Shown one piece after another: positions 33,135-41,696 of a stretch of DNA of 64,000 nucleotides (within the stretch, counting starts at the first letter, position 1; the number at the start of each line of letters is the position of its first letter). The DNA comes from Mycobacterium simiae. GTDB lineage: Bacteria; Actinomycetota; Actinomycetes; Mycobacteriales; Mycobacteriaceae. The DNA lies in assembly GCF_010727605.1 (NCBI RefSeq), contig NZ_AP022568.1, forward strand, positions 2,852,001-2,916,000, given 5' to 3'. The notes under the pieces were generated by a model. That model was not told the DNA's origin, made no database searches, and saw only the letters and a list, made by a program, of their open reading frames with translations. Both the position numbers and the translations under genes were made by a program.

Positions 33135-34186
33135 ACCTTCGCGAAACCCCTCGGCAGTGTCAGCGGCAGATCGGCGTAGGTGGCGATGCCCGGTGCGGCG
33201 GCGACGACGGCCGGGATCGCGTTGATCGCGGGCACGGCCGTCATGATGTGGCCGAGGTCCATGAACTCCTCGAGTGTGGTCGCCTCGAAGTACGGCGGCG
33301 GTAGGAAGCCGACCTTGGTCGTCACCGTCGGCTGGCCGTCGATCTGGATCACCCAACCGTCCTGTTCGATCTTCCAGTCCGGTTCGAGCGTCTGCCCTTT
33401 GCGCCACCGCACGTTCAAATCGATCAGCGTCTTGCCGCCGACGATGCCCCGCCAGCTGATGTAGGTGCCCGCGACGTGTCCCGCCGGGATGGTCCACGAC
33501 GCCATCACGAGATCCTCGGTGGTTTGGGCGAACTCGGCCACGCACTTGACCTCGTCGAGTTCGACGCCGAGCGCATCACCCACCAGCCGGACGGCCTCGC
33601 CGAAAATCGCCGTCCCCTTCGCGGCCATCGCGGGTAAGTCCGGGTGGTCGATCGGCTGGCCGAAGCCGACCGGCTTTTCGGTCTCCGGGGAGTCGTAGAA
33701 CGTGGTGTCGGCCGCCTCGTTGACGGTGACCTTATCGACGCGGTTGCACACCATGGCCGACACGATCGCCAGCAGCTCGGCGAAGCCCGGGCTGACGCCG
33801 GAGCCGAAAATCGTCGAGCCGCCCAACTCGGCGGCCTCCAGCAGGCGGTCGCGACCCTCGCCCAGGTTGTGCCCGGTGATGAACGACGCGGTGGTCACCA
33901 CGTTGACACCGGCGGACAGAATGCGGACCAGCTCGTCGACATCGATCCACATCGGGTTGTAGACCACGCAGTCCGGTTTGAGCGCGAGCAGTTGGTCCAC
34001 GTCGTTGGTCGCGGTGATCCCGAGCGGGGCGATGCCCACCAGCTCGCCGGCGTCGCGGCCAACCTTGTCGGGCGACCACGCATAGCAGCCGACCAGCTCC
34101 AAGGTGGGGTTGTCGACGATCGATTTCAGCGAGCTCTTGCCCACATTTCCGGTGTTCCACTGAACGACTCGATAGTTGTTTGGCAC
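33131..34186 (-). CDS. NAD(P)-dependent dehydrogenase with DapB-like domain (second copy)
   Basis: The 351-residue protein starts MPNNYRVVQWNTGNVGKSSL (GTG start at 34186), with the same Rossmann motif and layout as the protein at 8135-9217: VGCYAWSPDKVGRDAGEL, DCVVYNPMWID, then FGSGVSPGFAELL and a C-terminal INAIPAVVAAAPGIATYADLPL. The last block is nearly shared between the two (INAIPDVCAAKPGIKTYLDLPL), so they are paralogues. Family members reduce imines or related substrates; no substrate is known here. The frame stays open upstream, but family starts and the lack of conserved sequence favour 34186. Confidence 0.85.
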   Translation of the reverse strand: MPNNYRVVQWNTGNVGKSSLKSIVDNPTLELVGCYAWSPDKVGRDAGELVGIAPLGITATNDVDQLLALKPDCVVYNPMWIDVDELVRILSAGVNVVTTASFITGHNLGEGRDRLLEAAELGGSTIFGSGVSPGFAELLAIVSAMVCNRVDKVTVNEAADTTFYDSPETEKPVGFGQPIDHPDLPAMAAKGTAIFGEAVRLVGDALGVELDEVKCVAEFAQTTEDLVMASWTIPAGHVAGTYISWRGIVGGKTLIDLNVRWRKGQTLEPDWKIEQDGWVIQIDGQPTVTTKVGFLPPPYFEATTLEEFMDLGHIMTAVPAINAIPAVVAAAPGIATYADLPLTLPRGFAKV

Positions 34187-34215
34187 TCGCTCAGCATAGG
34201 GAATTGTGCCTGGTC

Positions 34216-35373
34216 TTAGTAGCTGGATTCGGCAGCCAAAATCTCGGCGAGGAAAGCATCCCCGGTGTCGGCGGCCGGCGGCCGGTCCAGTCGGGCGCGG
34301 GCCCAGCGACGGATCCGATCCCGGGTCTCGCGCGTTTCGGTCGTCTCGACTCCGACGGTGACGGTGGTGGCCGCCCAGTCGTGGTCCCAGGCGGCGGACT
34401 CGGTCATCGGCCGCTGCGCGGTGTCGATGAGGGGCAGGATCGCAATGCCGTCGCCGTCCAGGACGCCGCCGCCGCTGACCGCTCCGGACCGCAGCCGTAC
34501 CACCACGCCGGTGGCCAGGTCGGGGCCGATGAGAGCGGCGCTGACCACCGCGACCGCGGACGCCCCCGCCGCCTCGATACGCCAACTCACGGTGTGCTCA
34601 CCCCCGTCGAAGATGGCGGGCGGAACCGCGGTCCAGTTGATGGACGCCACGCCCCGGGCGATCGGGGACGCTCCCCGGATCCCCGCGTCCGAGCCGGCGG
34701 CCAGCGCGTAGTCGTCGCGGACCCCACTCGGTTCGGCCACCGCCCGCGCCGCCGCGGTGTTCGAATCATCAAGGTAGATGCAAAGTTCGGTCCATGCGTC
34801 GTCGTCCACACCGACCTCGTCGGCCAGATCGGCGGCCGCGCGCACCAGGTCGGTGACCCGGGGATCACCGGCGCGGGCATGGACGAACATTGCCGGGGCG
34901 TGCGGAGCCAGCAAGCCGGCCACATCCGAGTCCAACGTGTCGTCGGGGAAGAAGCCCTGCGCCCCCGCGGTCAGCAGCGCCACCTCGGCGTCGAGCAGGG
35001 CACGGTCCAGTCCGGCGATGCCGTCCTGCCGGCTCGCCGGCCACCAGCGTCGCAGCCAGTGGCCGATGGCCAGCCGGCGCAGCGGGGCCACCGACCCGGG
35101 CACGATGTCGACGCCGGCGAGCTCGATGCTGCCTTGGCCGGGCCCCTCTTGCGCGGCCGACGCCAGCGCAACGTGTCCGGCCTCGCCGAACACCCGCCAC
35201 AACCAATCGGCACGCGACAGATCGGTGATCGTGATGTGGACTCGCTCGTCGCCGGGGGGATCGTCGATGGTCCAGGACAGCACGGCGCCGCTGATTTCCA
35301 GCACCGCGGCCAGCGGCGTCTCCGCGGCGGTGGGCCCGACCGTCCACAGGCCGGCATCGGCGACGAGCCTCAT
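34216..35373 (-). CDS. Unrecognised protein of the CHAT/TPR locus (385 aa)
   Basis: The 385-residue soluble protein has no signal peptide or membrane helix and I recognise no domain. It is acidic, rich in Ala, Asp and Val, with likely beta-strands early (AVLSWTIDDPPGDERVHITITDLS) and a middle helical part (WTELCIYLDDSNTAAARAV). A beta-rich stretch GEHTVSWRIEAAGASAVAVVSAAL falls near residues 265-290, and a charged helix RETRDRIRRWARARL near the end. Its ATG overlaps the stop of the upstream 439-residue gene (ATGA), so the two are made together. Position beside CHAT and TPR genes suggests a joint role; function is unknown. Confidence 0.7.
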   Translation of the reverse strand: MRLVADAGLWTVGPTAAETPLAAVLEISGAVLSWTIDDPPGDERVHITITDLSRADWLWRVFGEAGHVALASAAQEGPGQGSIELAGVDIVPGSVAPLRRLAIGHWLRRWWPASRQDGIAGLDRALLDAEVALLTAGAQGFFPDDTLDSDVAGLLAPHAPAMFVHARAGDPRVTDLVRAAADLADEVGVDDDAWTELCIYLDDSNTAAARAVAEPSGVRDDYALAAGSDAGIRGASPIARGVASINWTAVPPAIFDGGEHTVSWRIEAAGASAVAVVSAALIGPDLATGVVVRLRSGAVSGGGVLDGDGIAILPLIDTAQRPMTESAAWDHDWAATTVTVGVETTETRETRDRIRRWARARLDRPPAADTGDAFLAEILAAESSY

Positions 35374-36689
35374 CCGGCCACCTGCAATTCCAGCATCGCC
35401 TTGATCCGCTGCCGGTGATCAAGGCTCACCGACCGCGCGACCCCTTCCAGGAGCGACCGCATTTCGTCGACGTCCTCGCACGGCTCCTGCCAGACATCGC
35501 GCCCGTGCAGGCGGGCCCACAGTCGGCTCAGGTACGGCGGGGCGTAGTCCGCCAGGTCATCGACCACCTGCCGTTGCCGGGGATGGATCGGCGCACCTTC
35601 GGCCAGGTAGCGCCGGGCGTGCAGCACGTAGGCCTCCTTGCGTAACCGCGCCTGAATCTGGGCGGCCAGCGCATAGCGGCTGGTGACGGATCGCTCAAGG
35701 GGCGCCAGTTCGACCGCGACCTCGATGCCGGCCACCAGCGTGGCCTGCTTGTCCTCTGACAGCAGGCCCCACGGCGCGCAGGCCCGGTCGACTTCCTCTT
35801 CGCAGAGCAACGGAATGTCGGGCAGCGCGTCCCGGTCCAGCGCGCGCCGCAGCGTCGCGCGGACCCGGTCGACCACACTGCGATCCAGAGGGCGGTCGCT
35901 GTCCAGGCCGCCGGTGATGCGCGGCGGCCGTTGCGGCGTCACAGAACTCAGACCCAACTCCACGATGGACCAGGGCAGTGCGGTCGGGCGCACCCGTGCC
36001 AGGGCGCCCAAGTTGTAGGGGGTGGCGTCGTCGACCATCGACGACCAGACCCGCTGCCGCGCCGAGGCGGCGCTGTGGCCGTGTGCCGGCCCGAGCACCG
36101 TACCGAGCTCGGCCAGGAAGCGCTCCGTCCCGCTTTCGCTCGCCCGCACATCACGCCAGCTGCGGTCCAGCTGCTCGGTCAGCGCGGCGACGACCCCGGG
36201 ATCGGCCACATATTGGTGCAGCACCTCGATCCCGGTGCGGTCGCGGCCCTGATGGATTTCTGCGAGCACACCGGCCGCGGTTTCGCGATCTTCCGGCGCC
36301 GGTGAGCCTTTGGTGACGGCGAGCTCAAAGCACACCGGGAAGTAGAGTTCCTGCGCGTTGCCGCTACGGATTCGTTGCCTGCGGCGCTCGAGCTTAAGCA
36401 CCGCGAACCACGCTGCTGCAGAACGTAATTCGGAAGCACTCGCCACTATCAGATCGTGCATGGCCGCGGCAGTGCCGGCGTCCACCAGCGGGGCCGAATA
36501 CTGCGGGTTGGCCCGCAGCCGCAGCACCAGCGGGTCGATGATGCGCTTGACGGTGCGGGTCAGTGGTCCGCCGTCGTCGCTACTGAGCACCTCGACTCCT
36601 GGGCCCAGCGACCGCCACGCCTGGTCGATGACCGACCGGCGTGGATGGCCTGCCGCTACCGGGGCGGCCAGCTGGGAGTCCGCACTCAT
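35370..36689 (-). CDS. Unrecognised protein of the CHAT/TPR locus (439 aa)
   Basis: The 439-residue protein is mostly helical and arginine-rich, with no signal peptide or membrane segment. Segments such as AWFAVLKLERRRQRIRSGNA, RYALAAQIQARLRKEAYVLH and YLSRLWARLHGRDVWQEPCE suggest a helical-repeat or scaffold protein. No catalytic motif is recognised. The ATG at 36689 is preferred over a GTG two codons upstream. It is first in a two-gene operon with the 385-residue protein and is divergent from the small gene at 36773, 83 bp away. Its partner genes hint at a sensing or regulated-proteolysis complex, but that is inference. Confidence 0.7.
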   Translation of the reverse strand: MSADSQLAAPVAAGHPRRSVIDQAWRSLGPGVEVLSSDDGGPLTRTVKRIIDPLVLRLRANPQYSAPLVDAGTAAAMHDLIVASASELRSAAAWFAVLKLERRRQRIRSGNAQELYFPVCFELAVTKGSPAPEDRETAAGVLAEIHQGRDRTGIEVLHQYVADPGVVAALTEQLDRSWRDVRASESGTERFLAELGTVLGPAHGHSAASARQRVWSSMVDDATPYNLGALARVRPTALPWSIVELGLSSVTPQRPPRITGGLDSDRPLDRSVVDRVRATLRRALDRDALPDIPLLCEEEVDRACAPWGLLSEDKQATLVAGIEVAVELAPLERSVTSRYALAAQIQARLRKEAYVLHARRYLAEGAPIHPRQRQVVDDLADYAPPYLSRLWARLHGRDVWQEPCEDVDEMRSLLEGVARSVSLDHRQRIKAMLELQVAG

Positions 36690-36772
36690 CAGCACAGAAT
36701 AGGGGCATTTCGCGGCGAGAGGCAGCGAAAAAGTTGGGTTCGGTAGCCGAGGGGCACCGCGAGCCTGGACGC

Positions 36773-37078
36773 ATGAACAAGCTGATGTCAGTGCTCAGCC
36801 GGGCGGCGTTCCGGCGACGTCGGAGCGGACCGGGCCGCACCGTCGGGGTGGGCACGGTTCGCGAGGTGGCCGGCGGACGGCAGGTTTTCATCGAGGTGGT
36901 CGCCGTATCCGGCGAAACGTTCATCGGTCGGCTCGCGAGGGGTGCCGACGATCCGGACGTGTCGATGCTGCGACCCGGGCTGGTGGTGCTGGTCGCATTC
37001 GATCCCGCTGCGCGCGAAAAGCTTTCGTTGCCGGACGATGTGCTGGCCGTCCACGCGGCCTGGCTGTCCGCCGTCTGA
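36773..37078 (+). CDS. Small basic protein between the two minus-strand operons
   Basis: The 101-residue ORF begins MNKLMSVLSRAAFRRRRSGPGR, a strongly basic N-terminus. A likely small beta-barrel follows (VGVGTVREVAGGRQVFIEVV, ETFIGRLARG, LRPGLVVLVAFDP), of the kind seen in SH3- or OB-like domains. No signal peptide. It is the only plus-strand gene in the CHAT/TPR locus, 83 bp from the divergent gene at 36689, and its stop lies 3 bp before the CHAT gene stop. I do not recognise the family; the conserved-looking hydrophobic pattern and position make it likely to be real. Confidence 0.6.
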   Translation: MNKLMSVLSRAAFRRRRSGPGRTVGVGTVREVAGGRQVFIEVVAVSGETFIGRLARGADDPDVSMLRPGLVVLVAFDPAAREKLSLPDDVLAVHAAWLSAV

Positions 37079-37081
37079 GCG

Positions 37082-38443
37082 CTAGCGGGTTCCGTCGACC
37101 GCGAACGTGACCAGCGCGGCCCAATACAGCGGGCTGGCGGCGAGGTCGCCCGCACGCCACCGCCGCAACTGCTCGCGCTGCCACCGATTGACGGCGCTTC
37201 CTGCCTGGTCCTGTTCGTGGGCGTGATCCACGGCGATGACCGAGTCGGCCATTGGATCGCCCTGCGCGGCCGTGAATTGGCGGTAGGCGGCGGTGGTGGG
37301 CAGTGACCAGAGGGTGGCGGTCACGAGCTGCGCACCGCTTAAAATCATCGCCGCGACCAAACCGGTCGCCTCGTCGAAGCGGTAATCGCCGCCGGACCCG
37401 CAGGCCAGTAGGGCGACCCGCGGCGGCATCGTCAACCGCAGCGACATCAGGTCCGAAGCCGTTAGTGGGCGGTGGTCGCCGATGGTGTCGGCGTCACCGG
37501 CAGCCGCCGCTGTGCAGGCTAGGTGCAGGGCAGCCCGGTCGGCCTGGGTGCCCTGATCCGGGTGTGCGTCAGCAGAGCTCGCATGACCGACGTAGAGTAG
37601 CCTGCTCGGCGCTTGGCTGAGCAGTTCGGCCAGCCAGGCGCGGTCGGCATCTGACCGGCGAAACAACTCGACGGCCTCCCCGACTCTGGGCAGCACCGTC
37701 CGACGTCCCATCAGCCCGGAGAAATGTTGCGCCACCGCCGTTTCCGATGACGGCCGGCCCAGCACTGACCCGAGGGCCGAGTCCGGCCGCTGCCCCGGTA
37801 CCCGCGGGTCCAAAACCAGAAGGGGCGGACCGTCTTTGCGAATATCCCAGGCGTCCGCTGTGCGCGGCGCATGCACGATGTTCGCCGGAACCGCCATCAG
37901 CACGTCGACCACCTCCATCAGCCGCTGTCCATCGGTGTGTTCGCCGATATCGGCCAGCTGCCAAGGGATCCGGGCCGCGACCCGACCGCTGGCCGTGATG
38001 GCCTCGTAGCGGGCGCGCACTAGCTCCTCCTTGCTCGGCCCCGACTTCGGCACCGCCAGCAGGCCCCAAGGGACGCGGGCTAGACGAGCGCTGGGGGACA
38101 CGAACAGCGCGGCAGGCGACGACCCGGCGAATTCGGCGACCAGTTGCCAGCCGGCCATGCCGATGAGGAGCACACCCAGGATGTAGGCGACGGTCAGCTC
38201 ACTGTCGGGCGTGGCGAAAGGCCCCGTGGCCAAAGCCCGCTCGATAGCCGCGCGACGGCTCTCATTTCCCTGCGGTTCGGGGATGGCGTCGTCGAGCTCT
38301 GCCAAAGCCGCGAGCAGGATGGGGTCTTCGATCACCCAATTGACGGTCCGCGACGGCTGCCCGACGACCCGCAAACTGGCATAGGTGGCGATACCGACGT
38401 CGGCGTACCGCAATACGAGAGTCGGCCGATCCTCCTGCGTCAT
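37082..38443 (-). CDS. CHAT-domain (caspase-like/separase-like peptidase fold) protein
   Basis: The 453-residue protein ends in a CHAT domain. LARVPWGLLAVP (about 121-132) is the conserved strand near the domain start, YVGHASS holds the catalytic histidine (His287), and VALLACGSG holds the catalytic cysteine (Cys348). GLVAAMILSGAQLVTATLWSLPT follows, and SPLYWAALVTF closes the domain. His and Cys together indicate an active clan CD cysteine peptidase. In bacteria such proteins are often partners of repeat or NTPase sensors in defence or signalling. The ATG overlaps the stop of the TPR-like gene (ATGA), so the two are co-translated. Confidence 0.85.
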   Translation of the reverse strand: MTQEDRPTLVLRYADVGIATYASLRVVGQPSRTVNWVIEDPILLAALAELDDAIPEPQGNESRRAAIERALATGPFATPDSELTVAYILGVLLIGMAGWQLVAEFAGSSPAALFVSPSARLARVPWGLLAVPKSGPSKEELVRARYEAITASGRVAARIPWQLADIGEHTDGQRLMEVVDVLMAVPANIVHAPRTADAWDIRKDGPPLLVLDPRVPGQRPDSALGSVLGRPSSETAVAQHFSGLMGRRTVLPRVGEAVELFRRSDADRAWLAELLSQAPSRLLYVGHASSADAHPDQGTQADRAALHLACTAAAAGDADTIGDHRPLTASDLMSLRLTMPPRVALLACGSGGDYRFDEATGLVAAMILSGAQLVTATLWSLPTTAAYRQFTAAQGDPMADSVIAVDHAHEQDQAGSAVNRWQREQLRRWRAGDLAASPLYWAALVTFAVDGTR

Positions 38444-40164
38444 GGCCAGGTCGACCAGGCGGGTTCGGCGGCGGTGACCGCGCGGCCATAACGCTGCAGG
38501 GCCAGGTCACGATAGTGACTCATGATCGGCGGGCTGTCGGGCTGCATCTGCAGCGGGGGCAGCGGACCGAGCCGGGTGAGCGAGCGTGCGGTGCTTACCG
38601 GCGGCCCGGACGCGGCCAGGGCCGGTTCCGGATCGGCGTCGACGAGCACCGTGGTTGTGGCTGTCGACGCCCATTCGCCGATCGCCGCACGCTGTGAATC
38701 GGTATCGAAAGTCCCTCGCGCGCTGTGGTATTCGACGAGCTCGCTGACGAGTTGGGTGTTCTCCCACTCCCAAGCTACGGCGAAGGCGCCGGCCAAGATC
38801 GGCGCGGAGATCGTCGCGGCCCAGCGGGATCTCGCGTCGGCGTCGGCAATCGAGAACCGGACCGAGTCGACGGCGAGGGCAGCCGGGACTTTGAGTTCGG
38901 CGGCCTGTTCGAGTTTGGTCATCGCGCGCCAGTACTCGGGCGTGCCCACCTCGCCGCGGACGATGCCGATACCCTCGGCCTGCCGCGCTTCGGTCTCCTG
39001 CAGCGTCTCGTCGGGGTCACCTGAGCTGTCGAACCCGAGATCTGCCAATGCATCCGCGCGCCACACCGTGCCGAGATGATTGTCGAGCTGGGCGTACTGC
39101 AGCCAGCTGCTGCGCGGTGAGGAGTCGAGGAGTTCGCGGGCCTGGGCGATCAATTCGACCGCGTTCGCGAACCGGCTCCAGAAGATCGCTATCCAGCTGC
39201 GCTGCAACAGGATGCGGTGCAGGTGTAAGGGTTTGCCCAGTTCGCGCCAATGCCGCTCGGCGTGTTCCCAGCACTCATCCGCGGCTTCCAGCGCCCCAGA
39301 CGCCAGCCGGATCAATCCCAGGTACAACCAACAGCGCGCGATGTCGTGTGCTCGCTCATACCGGGCGATGACCGGATAGGCCTCCGACACCAGCTGCTCG
39401 GTCGTGGTATGGTCGCCGACCAGCCAGCTGGCCGCAGCCCTCTCCAGTTGTGTTCTGGCGTCTGCCAATTCCCAGCCGCGCGATCGCGCGCGGGCGCCGG
39501 CGCGGCGCAGCCACGGCTCCGCATCGCCGAGCCGCCCGGTCTCTACGCAGAATCTGCCGTACGCCGTGCCGGCGTCGACCCGCAGCTGGTCGTCGAGCTC
39601 GGAATCACCGAGCTGGTCGAGTGCGCCGACCACCTGATCCCACAACGGAACCGAATCCACATGCAGGTCGTCGTCGCACAGCGCGGCGGCACATAAAACC
39701 TGCGCGTGCACGATCAGTCGGGCATGCTCGGCGGCGAGCTCGGGGAACGTCTCGTCGGCGTCGCGCAACCTGCCCAGTGCCGTGCCCGCGCCCTCGTGAT
39801 CGCCCAGCGCTGCAGCCACTCCCGTCTGCAGGAACTGGGCGCGGCGCGAGTAGCGACGGATCATTCGCGCAATCTCGGTGCCGGGCATCGTGGTTTGTCC
39901 GGCTGCCTCGGGCATGGTGCCGTCCAAAATTCCGGAGTAGATCGTCAGACAGTCGCTGATACGCCGGATGCATTCGCGCACCCCGTCATTCGCGCCGCGG
40001 GCGAGGTAGATCTCGCCCAGCTGTGCGAACACTTCCAGCAGTTCATCGTCGCGGTCCCGCCGCTCGATCTCGGGCACCAGGGACAGCAGCAGTTCGCGGG
40101 CGGCGGCCTCGTCGGCGGCCAGCGCCAGGCGGCGTGCCCGCTCTAGATCGTCGGAGATCGCCAC
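38440..40164 (-). CDS. Large TPR-like helical-repeat protein, partner of CHAT protein
   Basis: The 574-residue protein is almost wholly helical with degenerate tetratricopeptide-type pairs: ELLEVFAQLGEIYLARGAND, ARTQLERAAASWLVGDHTTT, IARCWLYLGLIRLASGALEA and AVELIAQARELLDSS. The C-terminal 60 residues (PLPPLQMQPDSPPIMSHYRD and on) look like an extended linker and tail. TPR arrays bind peptides or partner proteins, so it may present targets to, or hold inactive, the CHAT peptidase encoded by the overlapping downstream gene. I use GTG 40164 because the longer frame to 40212 starts inside the hairpin at 40185-40225; the start is uncertain. Confidence 0.75.
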   Translation of the reverse strand: MAISDDLERARRLALAADEAAARELLLSLVPEIERRDRDDELLEVFAQLGEIYLARGANDGVRECIRRISDCLTIYSGILDGTMPEAAGQTTMPGTEIARMIRRYSRRAQFLQTGVAAALGDHEGAGTALGRLRDADETFPELAAEHARLIVHAQVLCAAALCDDDLHVDSVPLWDQVVGALDQLGDSELDDQLRVDAGTAYGRFCVETGRLGDAEPWLRRAGARARSRGWELADARTQLERAAASWLVGDHTTTEQLVSEAYPVIARYERAHDIARCWLYLGLIRLASGALEAADECWEHAERHWRELGKPLHLHRILLQRSWIAIFWSRFANAVELIAQARELLDSSPRSSWLQYAQLDNHLGTVWRADALADLGFDSSGDPDETLQETEARQAEGIGIVRGEVGTPEYWRAMTKLEQAAELKVPAALAVDSVRFSIADADARSRWAATISAPILAGAFAVAWEWENTQLVSELVEYHSARGTFDTDSQRAAIGEWASTATTTVLVDADPEPALAASGPPVSTARSLTRLGPLPPLQMQPDSPPIMSHYRDLALQRYGRAVTAAEPAWSTWP

Positions 40165-40184
40165 GGCTGCATCATAAGACAGTC

Positions 40185-40225
40185 TGGCGCGGCGGGCGCG
40201 TGAGTGAAGCACGCCCGCCGCGCCA
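40185..40225. terminator. GC-rich hairpin downstream of lipoprotein gene
   Basis: TGGCGCGGCGGGCG (40185-40198) and its exact reverse complement (40212-40225) form a 14-bp stem with a 13-base loop. It lies 13 bp past the stop of the minus-strand lipoprotein gene and just before the TPR gene, so it probably terminates the lipoprotein transcript and insulates the CHAT/TPR operon. Confidence 0.7.
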
Positions 40226-40237
40226 GGGTCGAGCCGA

Positions 40238-40720
40238 TTAGCCGCATGTCACCTTGATGCTGAAGTCCTTGGTGATCATCCCGGCCATCGGGTTCTTCAG
40301 GTCGGCGCCCTGCGCTTGCCCCGTGATGGTGTAGGTCTTGCCGTCCACCGCCACGTTGGCCGACCCAACCTGAGCGCCCATGTTGTTGGCGACCGACAAG
40401 GCGTTGCCGTCCACCACAAGCGCCAGTGACTCGACCTTGGGGGTGGCTTCGTCGGTCATCACCACGGCCAGCGCCTGCTGTGCGCCGCCGGTGGATCCGC
40501 TTCCGATGTCGATCTTGCCGCCCTGCCTGACACAGGTCACCGATGCGGGGTTGACGCCAGCCAAGTCGGTTCCGCCCACCTTGACCTGGGCACCGCTTCC
40601 GGAGGCGACGCTGGCTGCCGGGCTGGACGCCGGGCTGGCCGTGTGGCCGCCGCTCGAGCAACCCACCACGGCCGTTGCCAGGCCAAGGGTTCCGATTGCG
40701 CCCGCGAGAAGACGTTTCAC
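40238..40720 (-). CDS. LpqH-like (19-kDa antigen family) lipoprotein
   Basis: The 160-residue precursor has a lipoprotein signal peptide, MKRLLAGAIGTLGLATAVVG followed by the lipobox cysteine (VVGC, Cys21). A Ser/Ala-rich linker (SSGGHTASPASSPAASVASG) is typical of an O-glycosylated stalk. The globular domain has the LpqH pattern: PASVTCVRQGGKIDIG, ALAVVMTD, ITGQAQGADLKNPMAGMITK and a final VTCG, with a disulfide between the two cysteines. LpqH-type proteins sit in the outer envelope and are TLR2 agonists. This is a paralogue rather than lpqH itself, which lies elsewhere in M. tuberculosis. Confidence 0.88.
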   Translation of the reverse strand: MKRLLAGAIGTLGLATAVVGCSSGGHTASPASSPAASVASGSGAQVKVGGTDLAGVNPASVTCVRQGGKIDIGSGSTGGAQQALAVVMTDEATPKVESLALVVDGNALSVANNMGAQVGSANVAVDGKTYTITGQAQGADLKNPMAGMITKDFSIKVTCG

Positions 40721-40940
40721 TGCTGGTTCCTTCCGTCATGCGCCGCCCCAGTGGCGTCGTCACGGCAGCCAGTACAAAACGCCGGTGTCGCTACCGATCC
40801 CAATTTTGTGGCGTATCCGGTCAGCCGCCGGCGGCGACTACGGGGCGAAAGTGCCGGAATGGCAAGGGTTTCCGGTGAGATCGCCGCAGCGTTAGTGCCC
40901 CAGGAGCGATGGCGGCGCCGGCAGGTGCTTGAGTGGGACT

Positions 40941-41696
40941 GTGATTGAGATCCAGACTGTGCAGGCCAAGTCGGCGTCGGTGCGGGTATTGACCCTGGCG
41001 TCGGGGCGTGTCAACGCCCTCGATGTGGAGCTGCTCGACGAACTCACCTCCGCCATCCGTGAACTGCAGGATTCCGGCAACGGGCCGCTGGTTATCACCG
41101 GGGCGGGTCGGGTGTTCAGCGCCGGGGTCGACCTGAACCGCGTGGTGGACGGTGGTCGCGACTACACCGATCGGCTGGTACCGGCGCTGTCCCAGGCCTT
41201 CGACGCGTTGTTCAGCTTTCCATGGCCGACGGTGGCCGCCATCAACGGCGCTGCTATCGCGGGCGGATGCGTGCTGGCGTGTGCGTGCGACCGCCGCCTG
41301 ATCGCCCCCGAAGCGGGAATCGGAGCCGCCGAGGTTCGGGTCGGTGTCGCGTTCCCGGTCGCCGCATTGGAGGTAATGCGACACGCCTGCGGGGATCGCG
41401 CCGAGGAGGTCCTGCTGGGCGCACGCACCTTCAAGGGTGTCGAGGCGATCACCCGGGGGCTTGCCCACCGCGTCGTCGCCGACGAGCTGGTCGAGGCCGC
41501 CATCGCGGAGGCCTCCGAACTAGGTGCTCTACCTGCCGAGGCGTATCGCGACACCAAAGCCCAGCTGCGCGCCCCGACCGTGGCACGCATCCACCAGGGC
41601 GCGGCCACGGATGCCGGGGTGCGGCAACTGTGGGGCTCGGACGAGACGCAGCAGCGCATTGCCGCCTACGTCCAGGGCCTCAAGCGACGGGACTGA
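40941..41696 (+). CDS. Enoyl-CoA hydratase/isomerase-family protein
   Basis: The 251-residue crotonase-fold protein has ALDVELLDEL near residue 27, VITGAGRVFSAGVDLNRV near residues 52-69 (the first oxyanion-hole block), and INGAAIAGGCVLACACDRRL near residues 98-117 (the second). Glutamates at the usual hydratase positions are not clearly present, so an isomerase or other crotonase chemistry is possible. GTG 40941 is taken as start; TTG 40929 is the alternative. It is convergent with lucA, whose stop begins at the next base. Confidence 0.85.
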   Translation: MIEIQTVQAKSASVRVLTLASGRVNALDVELLDELTSAIRELQDSGNGPLVITGAGRVFSAGVDLNRVVDGGRDYTDRLVPALSQAFDALFSFPWPTVAAINGAAIAGGCVLACACDRRLIAPEAGIGAAEVRVGVAFPVAALEVMRHACGDRAEEVLLGARTFKGVEAITRGLAHRVVADELVEAAIAEASELGALPAEAYRDTKAQLRAPTVARIHQGAATDAGVRQLWGSDETQQRIAAYVQGLKRRD

